Shown here in pieces: positions 9,761 to 17,487 of a stretch of DNA of 38,507 nucleotides (the first letter of the stretch is position 1; each line of letters begins with the position of its first letter). Both the position numbers and the translations under genes were made by a program. The notes beneath the pieces are model-generated. The model saw nothing but the letters and a program-made list of their open reading frames with translations, did no database searches and had not been told where the DNA came from. The stretch is taken from the NCBI GenBank assembly GCA_038232255.1, contig JBBSIF010000006.1:1-38507 (forward strand), given 5' to 3'. This DNA is from JAWWPG01 sp038232255. Lineage in GTDB: Bacteria > Actinomycetota > Actinomycetes > Propionibacteriales > Nocardioidaceae.

Positions 9761-10999
9761 CTACGGCACGACGCGACCACCGAGCCAGAGCCCGGCGACA
9801 CCCGCCACCAGGCAGGCCGGCACGGTGAGCAGGCCGAGCTGCGTGAACCGCCGCAGCGAGGGGGTCAGATCGTGCTCGCGCAGCACGCGGCGCCAGAGGA
9901 GGGTCGCGAGTGATCCCGGATAGGTCAGGTTCGGTCCGACGTTCACGCCGATGAGAAGCGCCAGCACGGTGAGCGACCCGCCCGCCGCGGCCGTCGGGAG
10001 CAGGATCAGCAGCGCCGGGAGGTTGTTGACGACGTTCGCGAGCACGGCGGCGACGGCGGCGACCATGAGGAGGGACCCGAGCGAGGAACCTGTCGGCAGC
10101 AGAGCGTCTGCGGCGTCCCCCACCCCGTTCTCGACGGCAGCGCGTACGACGACCGCCAGGCCGACGACGAAGCAGAGGAACGGTAGGTCCACGGCTTTCC
10201 CGACCGCCAGCGGCCGCGCCCTGCCGGTTCCGACGACGTGGATCCCGAGCAGGAGGGCGCCGCCGATGGCCGCCCAGTACGCCTCGACGCCGATCAGCGA
10301 CGTCACGACGAAGCCTCCCAGCGTCGCGACCAGCACGGCCAGTGCCAGCCACGGCGTCGGTGGGCGGGTAGCCACCTCTCGCTGGGCCGGGCGGGCCAGG
10401 TCCCGTCGGAAGTACAGGCGGAGCACGACGTACTCGACGAACAGCACGAGCAGCCCGGGAAGCGCCATCAGCGCGGCGAAGTGCACGAGCGTGAGCCCAG
10501 CGGCGCCGAGCGCCAGCAGGTTCGTCAGGTTCCCGGTCGGCAGGAACAGCGATCCCGAGTTCGCGACGTGGCCTGTGGCGTAGACATACGGCCGCGGTGA
10601 GACACCAAGCTGCCCGGCCGCCGACAGCACGACGGGCGTCAGCAGGACGACTGTCGCGTCGAGGCTGAGCACGCTCGTCACGGCGGCGGCGACGCCGACG
10701 ACGACCAGGAGTAGGCGGCCCGGCCCGCCGTGCGACCGGGCGAACGCGAAGCCGACCGCCGCGAACAGGCCCTCGTACGCGCAACAGGCGCCGAGGACGA
10801 GGACGGCGGCGAGGAAGACCAGCACCGGCGCGAGGAGGCGGAGCTCGTTCGCCGCCTGGTCGACGCTGACGAGGCCGGTTCCGAGCGCCAGCGCCGCACA
10901 AGCCAGCGCGACCGCGGACTCCGGAAGCCGGGACGGTCGCGTCACCGAGACGACGAGAACGGCAGCCAGCAGCACCAACGACGCCGCCAGCCCGAGCAC
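9761..10999 (-). CDS. ArsB/NhaD-type (SLC13-like) membrane transporter
   Basis: The 412-residue membrane protein has about 10-12 hydrophobic segments. A central motif, DATVVLLTPVVLSA, and a later NVVNNLPALLILLP are characteristic of the ion transporter superfamily (ArsB, NhaD, citrate/anion carriers). The N-terminal and C-terminal halves each carry one such motif, the expected inverted repeat. Asparagine-rich helix-breaking segments (GNLTNLLAL, NVGPNLTYPG) are also typical. The frame is open to 11095, but that would overlap the divergent aminopeptidase start. GTG at 10999, with a -10-like TAGGTT 8 nt upstream, fits better. No arsR or arsC is nearby, so arsenite is only one possible substrate; Na+/H+ exchange or anion transport are alternatives. 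Confidence 0.8.
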   Translation of the reverse strand: MLGLAASLVLLAAVLVVSVTRPSRLPESAVALACAALALGTGLVSVDQAANELRLLAPVLVFLAAVLVLGACCAYEGLFAAVGFAFARSHGGPGRLLLVVVGVAAAVTSVLSLDATVVLLTPVVLSAAGQLGVSPRPYVYATGHVANSGSLFLPTGNLTNLLALGAAGLTLVHFAALMALPGLLVLFVEYVVLRLYFRRDLARPAQREVATRPPTPWLALAVLVATLGGFVVTSLIGVEAYWAAIGGALLLGIHVVGTGRARPLAVGKAVDLPFLCFVVGLAVVVRAAVENGVGDAADALLPTGSSLGSLLMVAAVAAVLANVVNNLPALLILLPTAAAGGSLTVLALLIGVNVGPNLTYPGSLATLLWRRVLREHDLTPSLRRFTQLGLLTVPACLVAGVAGLWLGGRVVP

Positions 11000-11069
11000 G
11001 ACGCTCGAACCTACACCCGCGCACCAGCCCTCGGTCTTCGGTGGCGTCGCCGTCTGCCAGAGTCGACCC

Positions 11070-12371
11070 ATGGCGAAGACGTTCGACCCCGACACCGAGG
11101 CTGCCGGGCTGTGCGCCTATCTCGACGCCGCCCCGTCGCCGTTCCACGCCTGCGCGGAGGCCGGTGCGCGCCTGCAGGCTGCGGGCTTCGCCGAGGTGGC
11201 CGAGGTGGCGTCGTGGCCGCGCCAGCCGGGCCGCTACTTCACCGTGCGCGCCGGCTCGCTGGTCGCCTGGAGCACGCAGTACGCCGACGGGGCGGCCACC
11301 GCCTTCCGGGTCGTCGGCGCGCACACCGACAGCCCCAACCTCCGCATCAAGCCGCACCCCGACGTCCTCCGCGCGGGGTGGCAGCTGCTGGGCGTCGAGG
11401 TCTACGGCGGCCCGCTGCTGAACTCGTGGCTGGACAGGGACCTCGGCCTCTCCGGGCGGGTCGTCGTCCGCGAGGGAGCCGGCGCGAGTGAGCGACTGCT
11501 GACGATCGGCGACCCGATCCTGCGGGTCGCGCAGCTCGCCGTGCATCTCGACCGCGACGTCAACGAGGCAGGGGTCAAGCTCAACGCCCAGCAGCACCTT
11601 GCGCCGATCTGGGGCGTCGGCGACGAGCCGGGCGACTTCACGGCGATGCTCGCCGAGACGCTCGGGTGCGCGTCGTCGGACGTCCTCGGCTGGGACCTCA
11701 TGACGCACGACCTCACGCCGTCGCGGCGGATCGGACGAGACCGGGAGCTGATCGCGGCCCCGCGGCTCGACAACCTCGCCACCTGCTACGCCGGGGTGCG
11801 CGCGATGGAGACTGCGGCGCAGCTCGAGGCCGGCGCGCCGCGGATTCCGGTGCTGGTGCTGTTCGACCATGAGGAGAACGGCAGCATGTCCGAGCGCGGC
11901 GCGTTCTCGACGCTGCTGCCGGCCGTCCTGGAGCGGATCGTTCTCAGCCTCGGCGGCGGACGTGAGGACTACCTGCGGGCGCTCGCCGGCACGGTCATCG
12001 CCTCCGGCGACATGGCCCACGCGACGCATCCCAACTACGTCGACCGCCACGAGCCGCAGCACCAGATCGCGGTCAACGCTGGCCCGGTGCTCAAGATCAA
12101 CAACCGGCTGCGTTATGCCACCGACGCTCGCGGGACTGCCGCTTTCGTCCTCGCGTGCGAGCAGGCCGACGTACCCGTCCAGCGGTTCGTGGTCCGGTCC
12201 GACATCCCCTGCGGGTCCACGGTCGGCCCGATCACGGCCGCCTTGACCGGCGCGACCACCGTGGACTTCGGTGCTGCGATGCTGTCGATGCACTCCGCGC
12301 GCGAGCTCTGCGGGGCGCAGGACCCCGCCTGGTACGGCGCCGCCCTCACCGCGTTCCTCTCCCCCACCTGA
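11070..12371 (+). CDS. M18-family aminopeptidase (aspartyl aminopeptidase type)
   Basis: The 433 residues match bacterial M18 peptidases (usual length about 425-435), cytosolic zinc enzymes that remove N-terminal residues, preferring acidic ones. His85 in VVGAHTDSPNLRIKP, Glu268-Glu269 in LFDHEENGS and His408 in SMHSARELCG are the expected metal or catalytic residues. The start ATG is fixed by the family N-terminus (LCAYLDAAPSPFHAC) and by a CAGAGT -10-like box 6 nt before it. It is divergent to the transporter gene with 70 nt between the starts. The stop codon runs directly into a 22-bp tandem repeat array. Confidence 0.93.
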   Translation: MAKTFDPDTEAAGLCAYLDAAPSPFHACAEAGARLQAAGFAEVAEVASWPRQPGRYFTVRAGSLVAWSTQYADGAATAFRVVGAHTDSPNLRIKPHPDVLRAGWQLLGVEVYGGPLLNSWLDRDLGLSGRVVVREGAGASERLLTIGDPILRVAQLAVHLDRDVNEAGVKLNAQQHLAPIWGVGDEPGDFTAMLAETLGCASSDVLGWDLMTHDLTPSRRIGRDRELIAAPRLDNLATCYAGVRAMETAAQLEAGAPRIPVLVLFDHEENGSMSERGAFSTLLPAVLERIVLSLGGGREDYLRALAGTVIASGDMAHATHPNYVDRHEPQHQIAVNAGPVLKINNRLRYATDARGTAAFVLACEQADVPVQRFVVRSDIPCGSTVGPITAALTGATTVDFGAAMLSMHSARELCGAQDPAWYGAALTAFLSPT

Positions 12372-12373
12372 CG

Positions 12374-12449
12374 ATCCGAGACTTACCGCCCAACCATCCG
12401 AGACTTACCGTCCGACCATCCGAGACTTACCGCCCGACCATCCGAGACT
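12374..12449. repeat. Four tandem copies of a 22-bp repeat
   Basis: The core ATCCGAGACTTACCG recurs at 12374, 12396 and 12418, exactly 22 bp apart, with spacers such as CCCAACC or TCCGACC. A fourth copy at 12440 keeps only ATCCGAGACT before diverging. The array starts 3 nt after the aminopeptidase stop codon. The spacers are nearly identical to each other, which argues against CRISPR. The function is unknown; a dispersed minisatellite or a 3'-end RNA element is possible. Confidence 0.85.
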
Positions 12450-12456
12450 CCAGGAG

Positions 12457-12604
12457 GATCTCGAGGCATTGCGGTGGCTGGAACGACCCGAACAGCGAGA
12501 GATCCGGCGCAGCCGGGACGATCTTGGGGTGTTGCGGCACCTGGAGCTACCCCAACACCTCATCATCCGTCGCAGCCAGGGGGACCTTGAGCCTTGCCGC
12601 GGCG
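12457..12604. repeat. Imperfect 63-bp tandem repeat (two copies plus a partial third)
   Basis: Copies begin with GATCTCGAGG at 12457, GATCTTGGGG at 12520 and GACCTTGAGC at 12583, 63 bp apart, and share a GCGCAGCC/TCGCAGCC end. The period is a multiple of three. The plus strand reads 21-residue units, DLEALRWLERPEQREIRRSRD being close to DLGVLRHLELPQHLIIRRSQ. The minus strand also reads repeat-like peptide, with a stop between copies. The second copy contains the inverted repeat GGTGTTG...CAACACC (12529-12558). No start codon, ribosome site or known domain supports a gene. The rest of the 12372-12671 gap holds nothing else recognisable. Confidence 0.7.
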
Positions 12605-12671
12605 AGACCGACCCACCACCTCGAGCGTCGTCGACACCGGCTGCATCGTGACGAACCGGGCGTGGTACGGC

Positions 12672-13277
12672 TCACTGCTCCAGGTCGTCGAGACCGTTGA
12701 TCGCCATCTCCAGCAGCTCGGCGAGCTGCTGGCGCTGCCTCGTCGACAGCGACGCGAGGACGTCGGACTCCAGCATGTCGGACTCGCGGATCGCGGTCCG
12801 GAACAGCTCCCAGCCGCGGTCGCACAGCACCACGCGCACGCGCACGCGGTTCTCCGGGTCGGTCGCCCGCGACACCAGGCCCCGCTCGGCCATCCGGTCC
12901 AGCCGATGCGTCATGGACGACGGCGCGACGTTCGCAGCATCAGCGAGCTCGCTCGGCGTACAGCCCTTCCCGCTGGTGTCCCGGACCAGCGTGTTCATCA
13001 CCGCCCACTCCCCCGCCGAGATGTCGAGGTCTGCCAGCTGCCTGTCGTACCACTGGTTGAGCCGGCGGGACAGCCCGTGCACGGCCGTGATGACCCGCTG
13101 AACCGGCTCGTTGCCGCCGGCAGCGACGTAGACCGCCACGTCCTGACGGTGCAGCTCCGACGGAGAGCTTGCCGTGCCAGGCTCGGCCGGCGCTGACGGC
13201 GCGTCGGCCGCGGCGGCACGCCGCGACCGGGGCAGGGCAGGACGTGCGAGCCGGCTCGGCTGCCTCTTGCGGGCCAT
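12672..13277 (-). CDS. MarR-family transcriptional regulator
   Basis: This winged helix-turn-helix repressor has 201 residues. The core (about 70-190) contains NQWYDRQLADLDISAGEWAVMNTL, then CTPSELADAANVAPSSMTHRLDRMAERGLV (recognition helix) and the wing RATDPENRVRVRVVL, a classical MarR layout. The first 55 residues are a basic, Ala/Pro-rich extension. The frame is open to 13358, but that would overrun the divergent MFS gene; the ATG at 13277 is preferred because a -10 TATGAT lies upstream. It is divergent to the MFS exporter with a long inverted repeat between, so it most likely represses the exporter and itself until a ligand binds. Confidence 0.9.
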   Translation of the reverse strand: MARKRQPSRLARPALPRSRRAAAADAPSAPAEPGTASSPSELHRQDVAVYVAAGGNEPVQRVITAVHGLSRRLNQWYDRQLADLDISAGEWAVMNTLVRDTSGKGCTPSELADAANVAPSSMTHRLDRMAERGLVSRATDPENRVRVRVVLCDRGWELFRTAIRESDMLESDVLASLSTRQRQQLAELLEMAINGLDDLEQ

Positions 13278-13293
13278 CCGCTCAGTGTGGCAC

Positions 13294-13338
13294 ATCATAT
13301 AGTTCGATCTCGAAGTCTCTTGAATCGAAGTGTATGAT
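13294..13338. promoter_or_regulatory. Shared MarR operator and divergent promoters
   Basis: A 45-bp inverted repeat reads ATCATA-N3-TTCGAT on the left and ATCGAA-N3-TATGAT on the right, 13 of 15 positions symmetric. A second TTCGA/TCGAA pair lies inside. The right TATGAT (13333-13338) ends 7 nt before the MFS ATG and serves as its -10. The left ATCATA (13294-13299) read on the minus strand is TATGAT, a -10 for marR. A regulator bound to either half would block one promoter. Confidence 0.75.
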
Positions 13339-13345
13339 ATAGAAC

Positions 13346-14635
13346 ATGAACCGCGCACGACTGATCACCGCCGCCGCCTTCGCCGGGAACCTCGGCTGGG
13401 GCGCGATCCTGCCGTACCAGTACGCCTACGTCGTCAACGCCCGCCACTGGGGCTCGACGGCGGGCGCCCTGACCGGCACGCTCTTCTGCATCGGCGCGGT
13501 CGTCGCCGCCCCCTTCGCGGGCCGGCTGGCCGACCGCTACCCGGTGGCGCGGCTCGCCGTGGCGTTCGAGCTGGTCGCCGCGCTCGCGTGCGTCGCCATG
13601 GGTGCCGCCTCGACCGAGACGGTCTTCCTCGCAGCGATGCTCCTCTTCGGCGCTGCGGTGACGGCAGCGGCCCCTGCCACCCAGGTGCTCGTGCTCGAGT
13701 GCGTCGAGCCACCAGCCCGCCGCGCGGTTTTCGCCTACCAGTTCACGGCGATGGCTCTCGGCATGGGGGTCGGCTCATTCGTCGCCGGCTGGCTCATCGA
13801 CTTCAGCCGACCTGACGGCATGGTGCCGGCGTTCGCCGCCGCAGCACTCGGGTTCGTCGTCTCGGCGGCGTTCATCGCAGGAGCAGCCCGTACGACGGCG
13901 TCCCCGGCCACGGACGGCACGGCTCTCACCGCCGCGCCGGGCAGCACAGCGCCGGGGAGCCCCCGCCGAGCGGCCGGGGTGGGACTCTCCGCCTACCGCA
14001 CCCTCGCCCGCGACCGGCCGGTGCGGCTCTTCGCCGTCGTCTCGATGCTGCTCGCGGCCGGGTTCTACGCCCAGTTCGAGACGGGCCTTCCCGCATTCGC
14101 GCTCCAGTCCCTGCGGGTGGCGCCGAGCACCGTCGGCATCGCCGCCGCTGTGAACTGCCTAGTGATCGTGGCCCTGCAGTGGCTCGTCGTGAAGGTGACC
14201 GGCAAGCACCCGGGCGTCGTGCTGCTCGGGGTCGTCGGCTCCATCTGGGTGCTCAGCTGGCTGCTCCTCGAAGTGGCGCTCTTCACGGGTACGGCGCGCG
14301 CCGGGGTCGTCTTCGTCGTGGCCTTCGGCATGTTCGCCATCGGCGAGACGATGTACGCGCCTGTCCTGAGCCCGCTCGCCGCCGCGATCGCACCCGCGGG
14401 GCTCGTCGGCACGACACTCGGCCTGCTCGCCGCGTTGCGCACCGGCATCAGCGCCGCCGGTCCACTCGTGGCCGGCGTGCTGATCTCCGCCGGCTTGCCC
14501 CAGGTCTTCGTGCTGCTCCACGTCGCGATCAACCTGGGCGCCGTCGCGGTGGCCGCCCGGCTGTGGTGGGTCCAGCGGTGCGCCTCCGTGGAGGTGGATA
14601 ATGGCTCGACCAACCTGAGGAGCTCGCGTGTCTGA
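13346..14635 (+). CDS. Major facilitator superfamily transporter
   Basis: The 429-residue protein has 12 predicted membrane helices. The loop-2/3 motif is GRLADRYPVARLAV, the usual MFS G-x-L-a-D signature, and a polar linker separates the halves at about residues 185-210 (TTASPATDGTALTAAPG). Divergence from a MarR regulator with a shared operator suggests a drug or toxic-metabolite exporter of the DHA1 type. The promoter -10 TATGAT lies 7 nt before the ATG and there is no Shine-Dalgarno, so the message is probably leaderless. The last 8 nt overlap the start of the M24 peptidase, which would couple their translation. The substrate is unknown. Confidence 0.88.
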   Translation: MNRARLITAAAFAGNLGWGAILPYQYAYVVNARHWGSTAGALTGTLFCIGAVVAAPFAGRLADRYPVARLAVAFELVAALACVAMGAASTETVFLAAMLLFGAAVTAAAPATQVLVLECVEPPARRAVFAYQFTAMALGMGVGSFVAGWLIDFSRPDGMVPAFAAAALGFVVSAAFIAGAARTTASPATDGTALTAAPGSTAPGSPRRAAGVGLSAYRTLARDRPVRLFAVVSMLLAAGFYAQFETGLPAFALQSLRVAPSTVGIAAAVNCLVIVALQWLVVKVTGKHPGVVLLGVVGSIWVLSWLLLEVALFTGTARAGVVFVVAFGMFAIGETMYAPVLSPLAAAIAPAGLVGTTLGLLAALRTGISAAGPLVAGVLISAGLPQVFVLLHVAINLGAVAVAARLWWVQRCASVEVDNGSTNLRSSRV

Positions 14636-16034
14636 CCGCTTCCGCCCCCTGGACTCGCCGTTGCCCGACGACGCGAAGAACTTCGCCGACTTCATGCGGC
14701 AGAGCTGGTCGGACGACGACGACCTTGTGGAGCGCCTTGGCGTCGCCGACGAGGCGGCCCGCCGTCGGGCGCGGCTCGCCGAGCGTTTCAGTGGCCGGCA
14801 GGTCGTCGTACCGGCGGGAGCGTTGAAGCCTCGGGCCAACGACACCGACTACCGGTTCCGGGCGGAGACCGCGCACGTCTACCTGACGGGCAACCAGACG
14901 TCGGACGCCGTGCTGGTCGTCGGCGACGGCGACGCGACGCTCTACTACCGCCCGCGGCATGCCAAGACCGACCAGGCCTTCTGGAGCGACGGCCGGTACG
15001 GCGAGACCTGGGCGGGTCGGCGCCGGTCCCTGGCTGAGGCGAGCGAGCTGCTGGGCATCCGCTGCCGCCATCTCTACGAGTTGCCGGAGGTGCTGGGTGC
15101 TCTCGACAACGCGCTGGTCCTGCGCGGGGTGGACAGCGACGTCGACTCCCTCGTGGGGACGGCCGACTCCGCCGCCGACGCCGAGCTTGCGACGTACCTC
15201 TCCGAGATGCGGCTCGTGAAGGACGACTGGGAGGTCGCCCAGCTGCAGGACGCGATCGACTGCACGGTCCGAGGGTTCGAGGACTCCGTCCGCGCGTGGC
15301 CCGAGGTGCTGCGCTGGGGAGAGCGCTGGATCGAGGGCACGTTCTGGCGCCGCGCCCGCGCCGAGGGCAACGACGTCGGGTACGACAGCGTATGCGCAGC
15401 CGGCCCGCACGCGACCACACTGCACTGGGTCGAGAACGACGGCCCGGTGACGCCGGGGGATCTCGTCCTGCTCGACATGGGGGTCGAGAACCGCTCCCTC
15501 TACACCGCGGACGTGACCCGCACGCTGCCCGTCGACCGGCGCTTCACGAGCGACCAGCGCGACCTCTACTCGCTGGTCTTCGCGGCGCAGGAGGCCGGCA
15601 TGGCGGCGGTGCGGCCCGGGGCCGGCTTCCGCGACTTCCACGCCGCGGCCCAGACGGTGCTGGCGCACGGCCTCGCGGACAGAGGGCTGCTGCCCTGCTC
15701 AGCCGAGGAGTCGCTGGAGAAGTCGAACCGCTACCACCAACGGTGGACGCTGCACGGGACCGGCCACATGCTCGGGCTCGACGTCCACGACTGCACGGCA
15801 GCCCGCCAGGAGAACTACATGGAAGGAAACCTGGAGTCCGGCATGGTGCTCACCGTCGAGCCCGGCATCTACTTCCGGTCGTCGGACCTGCTCGCGCCCG
15901 AGTCGCTGCGGGGCATCGGCATTCGGATCGAGGACGACGTCCTGGTGACCGACGACGGCTGCCGTAACCTCTCGGCCGCACTGCCGCGAACGGCCGACGG
16001 CGTCGAGGAATGGATGGCGGGCCTGCTGCCCTGA
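14628..16034 (+). CDS. pepP: M24 family X-Pro aminopeptidase
   Basis: This di-manganese peptidase removes residues N-terminal to proline. It has 468 residues: an N-terminal domain (about 1-190, including VYLTGNQTSDAVLVV) and a pita-bread catalytic domain. The five metal ligands are present: Asp283 (LLDMGVE), Asp295 (TADVTR), His380 (GTGHMLGLDVHD), Glu411 (LTVEPGIYF) and Glu435 (IRIEDDVLVT). The GTG start at 14628 has GAGGAG 5 nt upstream and overlaps the MFS stop by 8 nt, so the two form an operon, although a functional link is not obvious. A metal site this complete implies an active enzyme. Confidence 0.93.
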   Translation: MSDRFRPLDSPLPDDAKNFADFMRQSWSDDDDLVERLGVADEAARRRARLAERFSGRQVVVPAGALKPRANDTDYRFRAETAHVYLTGNQTSDAVLVVGDGDATLYYRPRHAKTDQAFWSDGRYGETWAGRRRSLAEASELLGIRCRHLYELPEVLGALDNALVLRGVDSDVDSLVGTADSAADAELATYLSEMRLVKDDWEVAQLQDAIDCTVRGFEDSVRAWPEVLRWGERWIEGTFWRRARAEGNDVGYDSVCAAGPHATTLHWVENDGPVTPGDLVLLDMGVENRSLYTADVTRTLPVDRRFTSDQRDLYSLVFAAQEAGMAAVRPGAGFRDFHAAAQTVLAHGLADRGLLPCSAEESLEKSNRYHQRWTLHGTGHMLGLDVHDCTAARQENYMEGNLESGMVLTVEPGIYFRSSDLLAPESLRGIGIRIEDDVLVTDDGCRNLSAALPRTADGVEEWMAGLLP

Positions 16035-16061
16035 GTGCGGCGTACCCGGCCACACCCTGTT

Positions 16062-16105
16062 GCGTCCGTGCGATCGAGCGCAATTGCACTCACCCAGGCG
16101 GACGC
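16062..16105. terminator. Possible bidirectional terminator between convergent genes
   Basis: GCGTCCG (16062-16068) pairs with CGGACGC (16099-16105) across a 30-nt loop that contains the 8-bp palindrome GCAATTGC. It lies between the convergent pepP and groES-like genes. There is no T-run, so intrinsic termination is only a guess. Confidence 0.3.
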
Positions 16106-16155
16106 TAGGAACTGACCGCGGGATGAGGCAGGCGAGCTCCAGGCCTGAGCCGGCC

Positions 16156-16497
16156 TCAGAGGTAGAGGCCGGTGGCACCGTCCTCGACGCGCTCGGATGC
16201 GACGGCGTGCAGGTCCCGCTCGCGGAGCAGCGTGTAGCTCTCTCCGCGGACCTCGACCTCGGCCTTGTGCTCCGGGTCGAACAGCACACGGTCGCCGACC
16301 TCGACGGTCCGCACGTTCGAGCCCTTGCCGGCGACGCGAGCCCAGGCCAGCCGCCGGCCCAGCACCGCCGTGGCCGGGATCACGATGCCCGCCGACGACT
16401 TGCGCTCGCCCGCCTCGCTGTCGAGCTGGACGAGGACTCGGTCGTGCAGCATCCGGATCGGGAGCTTGTCGTGGGCCGGCGACACCGCCTGCGTCAC
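16156..16497 (-). CDS. GroES-family co-chaperonin paralogue
   Basis: The 113-residue protein has the GroES barrel: RMLHDRVLVQLDSEAG, a mobile-loop segment ERKSSAGIVIPATA, then VEVGDRVLFDPEHKAEVEVRGESYTLLRERDLHAV. Canonical GroES has about 97 residues with KTASGIVLPD in the mobile loop and GEEVKYDGEEYLIL near the end; this copy is clearly diverged. No groEL is adjacent. The GTG at 16497 overlaps the stop of the upstream DUF3618 gene (GTGA), so the two are co-translated. An ATG at Met16 is an alternative start closer to the domain. It may be an accessory co-chaperonin; its partner is unknown. Confidence 0.85.
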   Translation of the reverse strand: MTQAVSPAHDKLPIRMLHDRVLVQLDSEAGERKSSAGIVIPATAVLGRRLAWARVAGKGSNVRTVEVGDRVLFDPEHKAEVEVRGESYTLLRERDLHAVASERVEDGATGLYL

Positions 16498-16748
16498 CCA
16501 GCCACCTTGCGGATCACCATGACGAGTACGACGAAGCCGAGCACGCCTCCGGCGACCTTGGCGATCATCTGCGTGTCGGCCGAGCCGTCGGAGTTGACGA
16601 AGCGGGCCCTGATGCTGGCGTACTGCCGCGACGCGATCGTCTTGGGCTGGACCCGGTAGACGAGCTGGTCGATGGTGCCTGCGAGCCGCTCACGGGTGTC
16701 GGAGATCTCAGCGGTGATCTGGTCGGGCGTCCGCGAAGCGGCACTCAC
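16494..16748 (-). CDS. DUF3618 small membrane protein
   Basis: The 84-residue product has an N-terminal helical motif RTPDQITAEISDTRERLAGTIDQL, the DUF3618 signature, and a C-terminal membrane helix (VAGGVLGFVVLVMVIRKVAG). The role of the family is not established. A longer ATG frame exists (16787), but the GTG at 16748 has AGGAGGA 5 nt before it and is clearly the start. It overlaps the GroES-like gene by 4 nt and is divergent from bcp with 100 nt between. Confidence 0.85.
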   Translation of the reverse strand: MSAASRTPDQITAEISDTRERLAGTIDQLVYRVQPKTIASRQYASIRARFVNSDGSADTQMIAKVAGGVLGFVVLVMVIRKVAG

Positions 16749-16848
16749 TCTTCCTCCTGCTGTCGATGGCGAGGGCAAGTCTTGCACGCCTCACGCTACG
16801 CTGCTGCTCCGCCGTTCCGCGGCGACCACGCGCCCCGAGGAGGCCACC

Positions 16849-17313
16849 GTGACCCGACTCGAGCCTGGCGACCCGGCCCCTGACTTCACCTTGATGGACG
16901 ACCATGGTGCCGAGGTGGCACTTCGGGAGTATCGCGGGCGCCGGATCGTGCTCTACGTCTACCCTGCCGCGATGACACCGGGCTGCACGTCGCAGGCATG
17001 CGACTTCCGCGACTCCTTGGACTCGCTGTCGGCCGCCGGGATCACCGTCCTCGGGCTGTCGCCCGACCCGCTGGACAAGCTGGCGATGTTCCGGGAGCGC
17101 GAGGGCTTGACCTTCCCGCTGCTGTCAGACCCGACGAGGGCGGTGCTCGAGGCGTACGGGGCGTACGGCGAGAAGTTGGTCTACGGCAAGACGGTGACGG
17201 GAGTGATCCGGTCCACGTTCGTGATCGGCGAAGACGCGACGATCGAGAAGGCGATGTACGACGTGTCGGCCTCGGGCCACGTGGCGAGGCTGCGCAAGGA
17301 GCTGGCGGTCTGA
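16849..17313 (+). CDS. bcp: Thioredoxin-dependent thiol peroxidase (Bcp peroxiredoxin)
   Basis: This atypical 2-Cys peroxiredoxin reduces hydrogen peroxide and organic hydroperoxides using thioredoxin. The 154 residues match Bcp. PAPDFTLMDDHG near the N-terminus precedes the active site YPAAMTPGCTSQACDFRD, in which the first Cys is peroxidatic and the second, 5 residues on, is resolving. The start is GTG at 16849 because GAGGAGG stands 5 nt upstream; earlier in-frame ATG codons have no such site. It is divergent from the DUF3618/GroES pair and is followed by a GC hairpin. Confidence 0.93.
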   Translation: MTRLEPGDPAPDFTLMDDHGAEVALREYRGRRIVLYVYPAAMTPGCTSQACDFRDSLDSLSAAGITVLGLSPDPLDKLAMFREREGLTFPLLSDPTRAVLEAYGAYGEKLVYGKTVTGVIRSTFVIGEDATIEKAMYDVSASGHVARLRKELAV

Positions 17314-17330
17314 CGTCGGACTCACCCGAC

Positions 17331-17349
17331 GGCGCCGGGCATCGGCGCC
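17331..17349 (+). terminator. GC hairpin after bcp
   Basis: Two GGCGCC blocks separated by GGGCATC can fold into a 6-bp stem with a 7-nt loop, 17 nt after the bcp stop and before the tRNA promoter. The T-run is missing, which is common for actinobacterial terminators. Confidence 0.4.
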
Positions 17350-17357
17350 GCCAGGCT

Positions 17358-17363
17358 TAGAAT
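17358..17363 (+). promoter_or_regulatory. -10 box of the tRNA-Leu gene
   Basis: TAGAAT lies 10 nt before the mature tRNA 5' end, a usual distance. No good -35 was found. Confidence 0.5.
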
Positions 17364-17373
17364 CGAGCAGCAG

Positions 17374-17455
17374 GCCAGAGTGGTGGAATGGCAGACACGT
17401 CGGCTTTAGGTGCCGATGCCCTATGGGCGTGAGGGTTCGAGTCCCTTCTCTGGTA
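17374..17455 (+). tRNA. tRNA-Leu (anticodon UAG)
   Basis: The acceptor stem GCCAGAG pairs with CTCTGGT (one G-U pair). The anticodon stem TCGGC/GCCGA encloses the loop TTTAGGT with anticodon TAG at 17407-17409, and the T arm is GAGGG-TTCGAGT-CCCTT. A long variable arm (about 17417-17430) marks a class II tRNA, as expected for leucine. The discriminator is A and no CCA is encoded. Confidence 0.95.
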
Positions 17456-17487
17456 CGCCGAGGGCCCCTCTCGCGTATCCTGACGCC

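Noticed and set aside
9761..10999. Arsenite resistance operon
   Set aside because: Only a transporter fold is present; no arsR, arsC or arsenite-sensing cysteines nearby.
9312..12293. 993-residue minus-strand open frame
   Set aside because: It spans three recognised genes in other frames and has an Arg/Pro-rich composition typical of antisense shadows.
12374..12449. CRISPR array
   Set aside because: Units are 22 bp, spacers 7 bp and nearly identical, and no cas gene is present.
12155..12700. Protein gene across the tandem repeats
   Set aside because: No start codon with a ribosome site or -10, and the frame begins inside the aminopeptidase gene.
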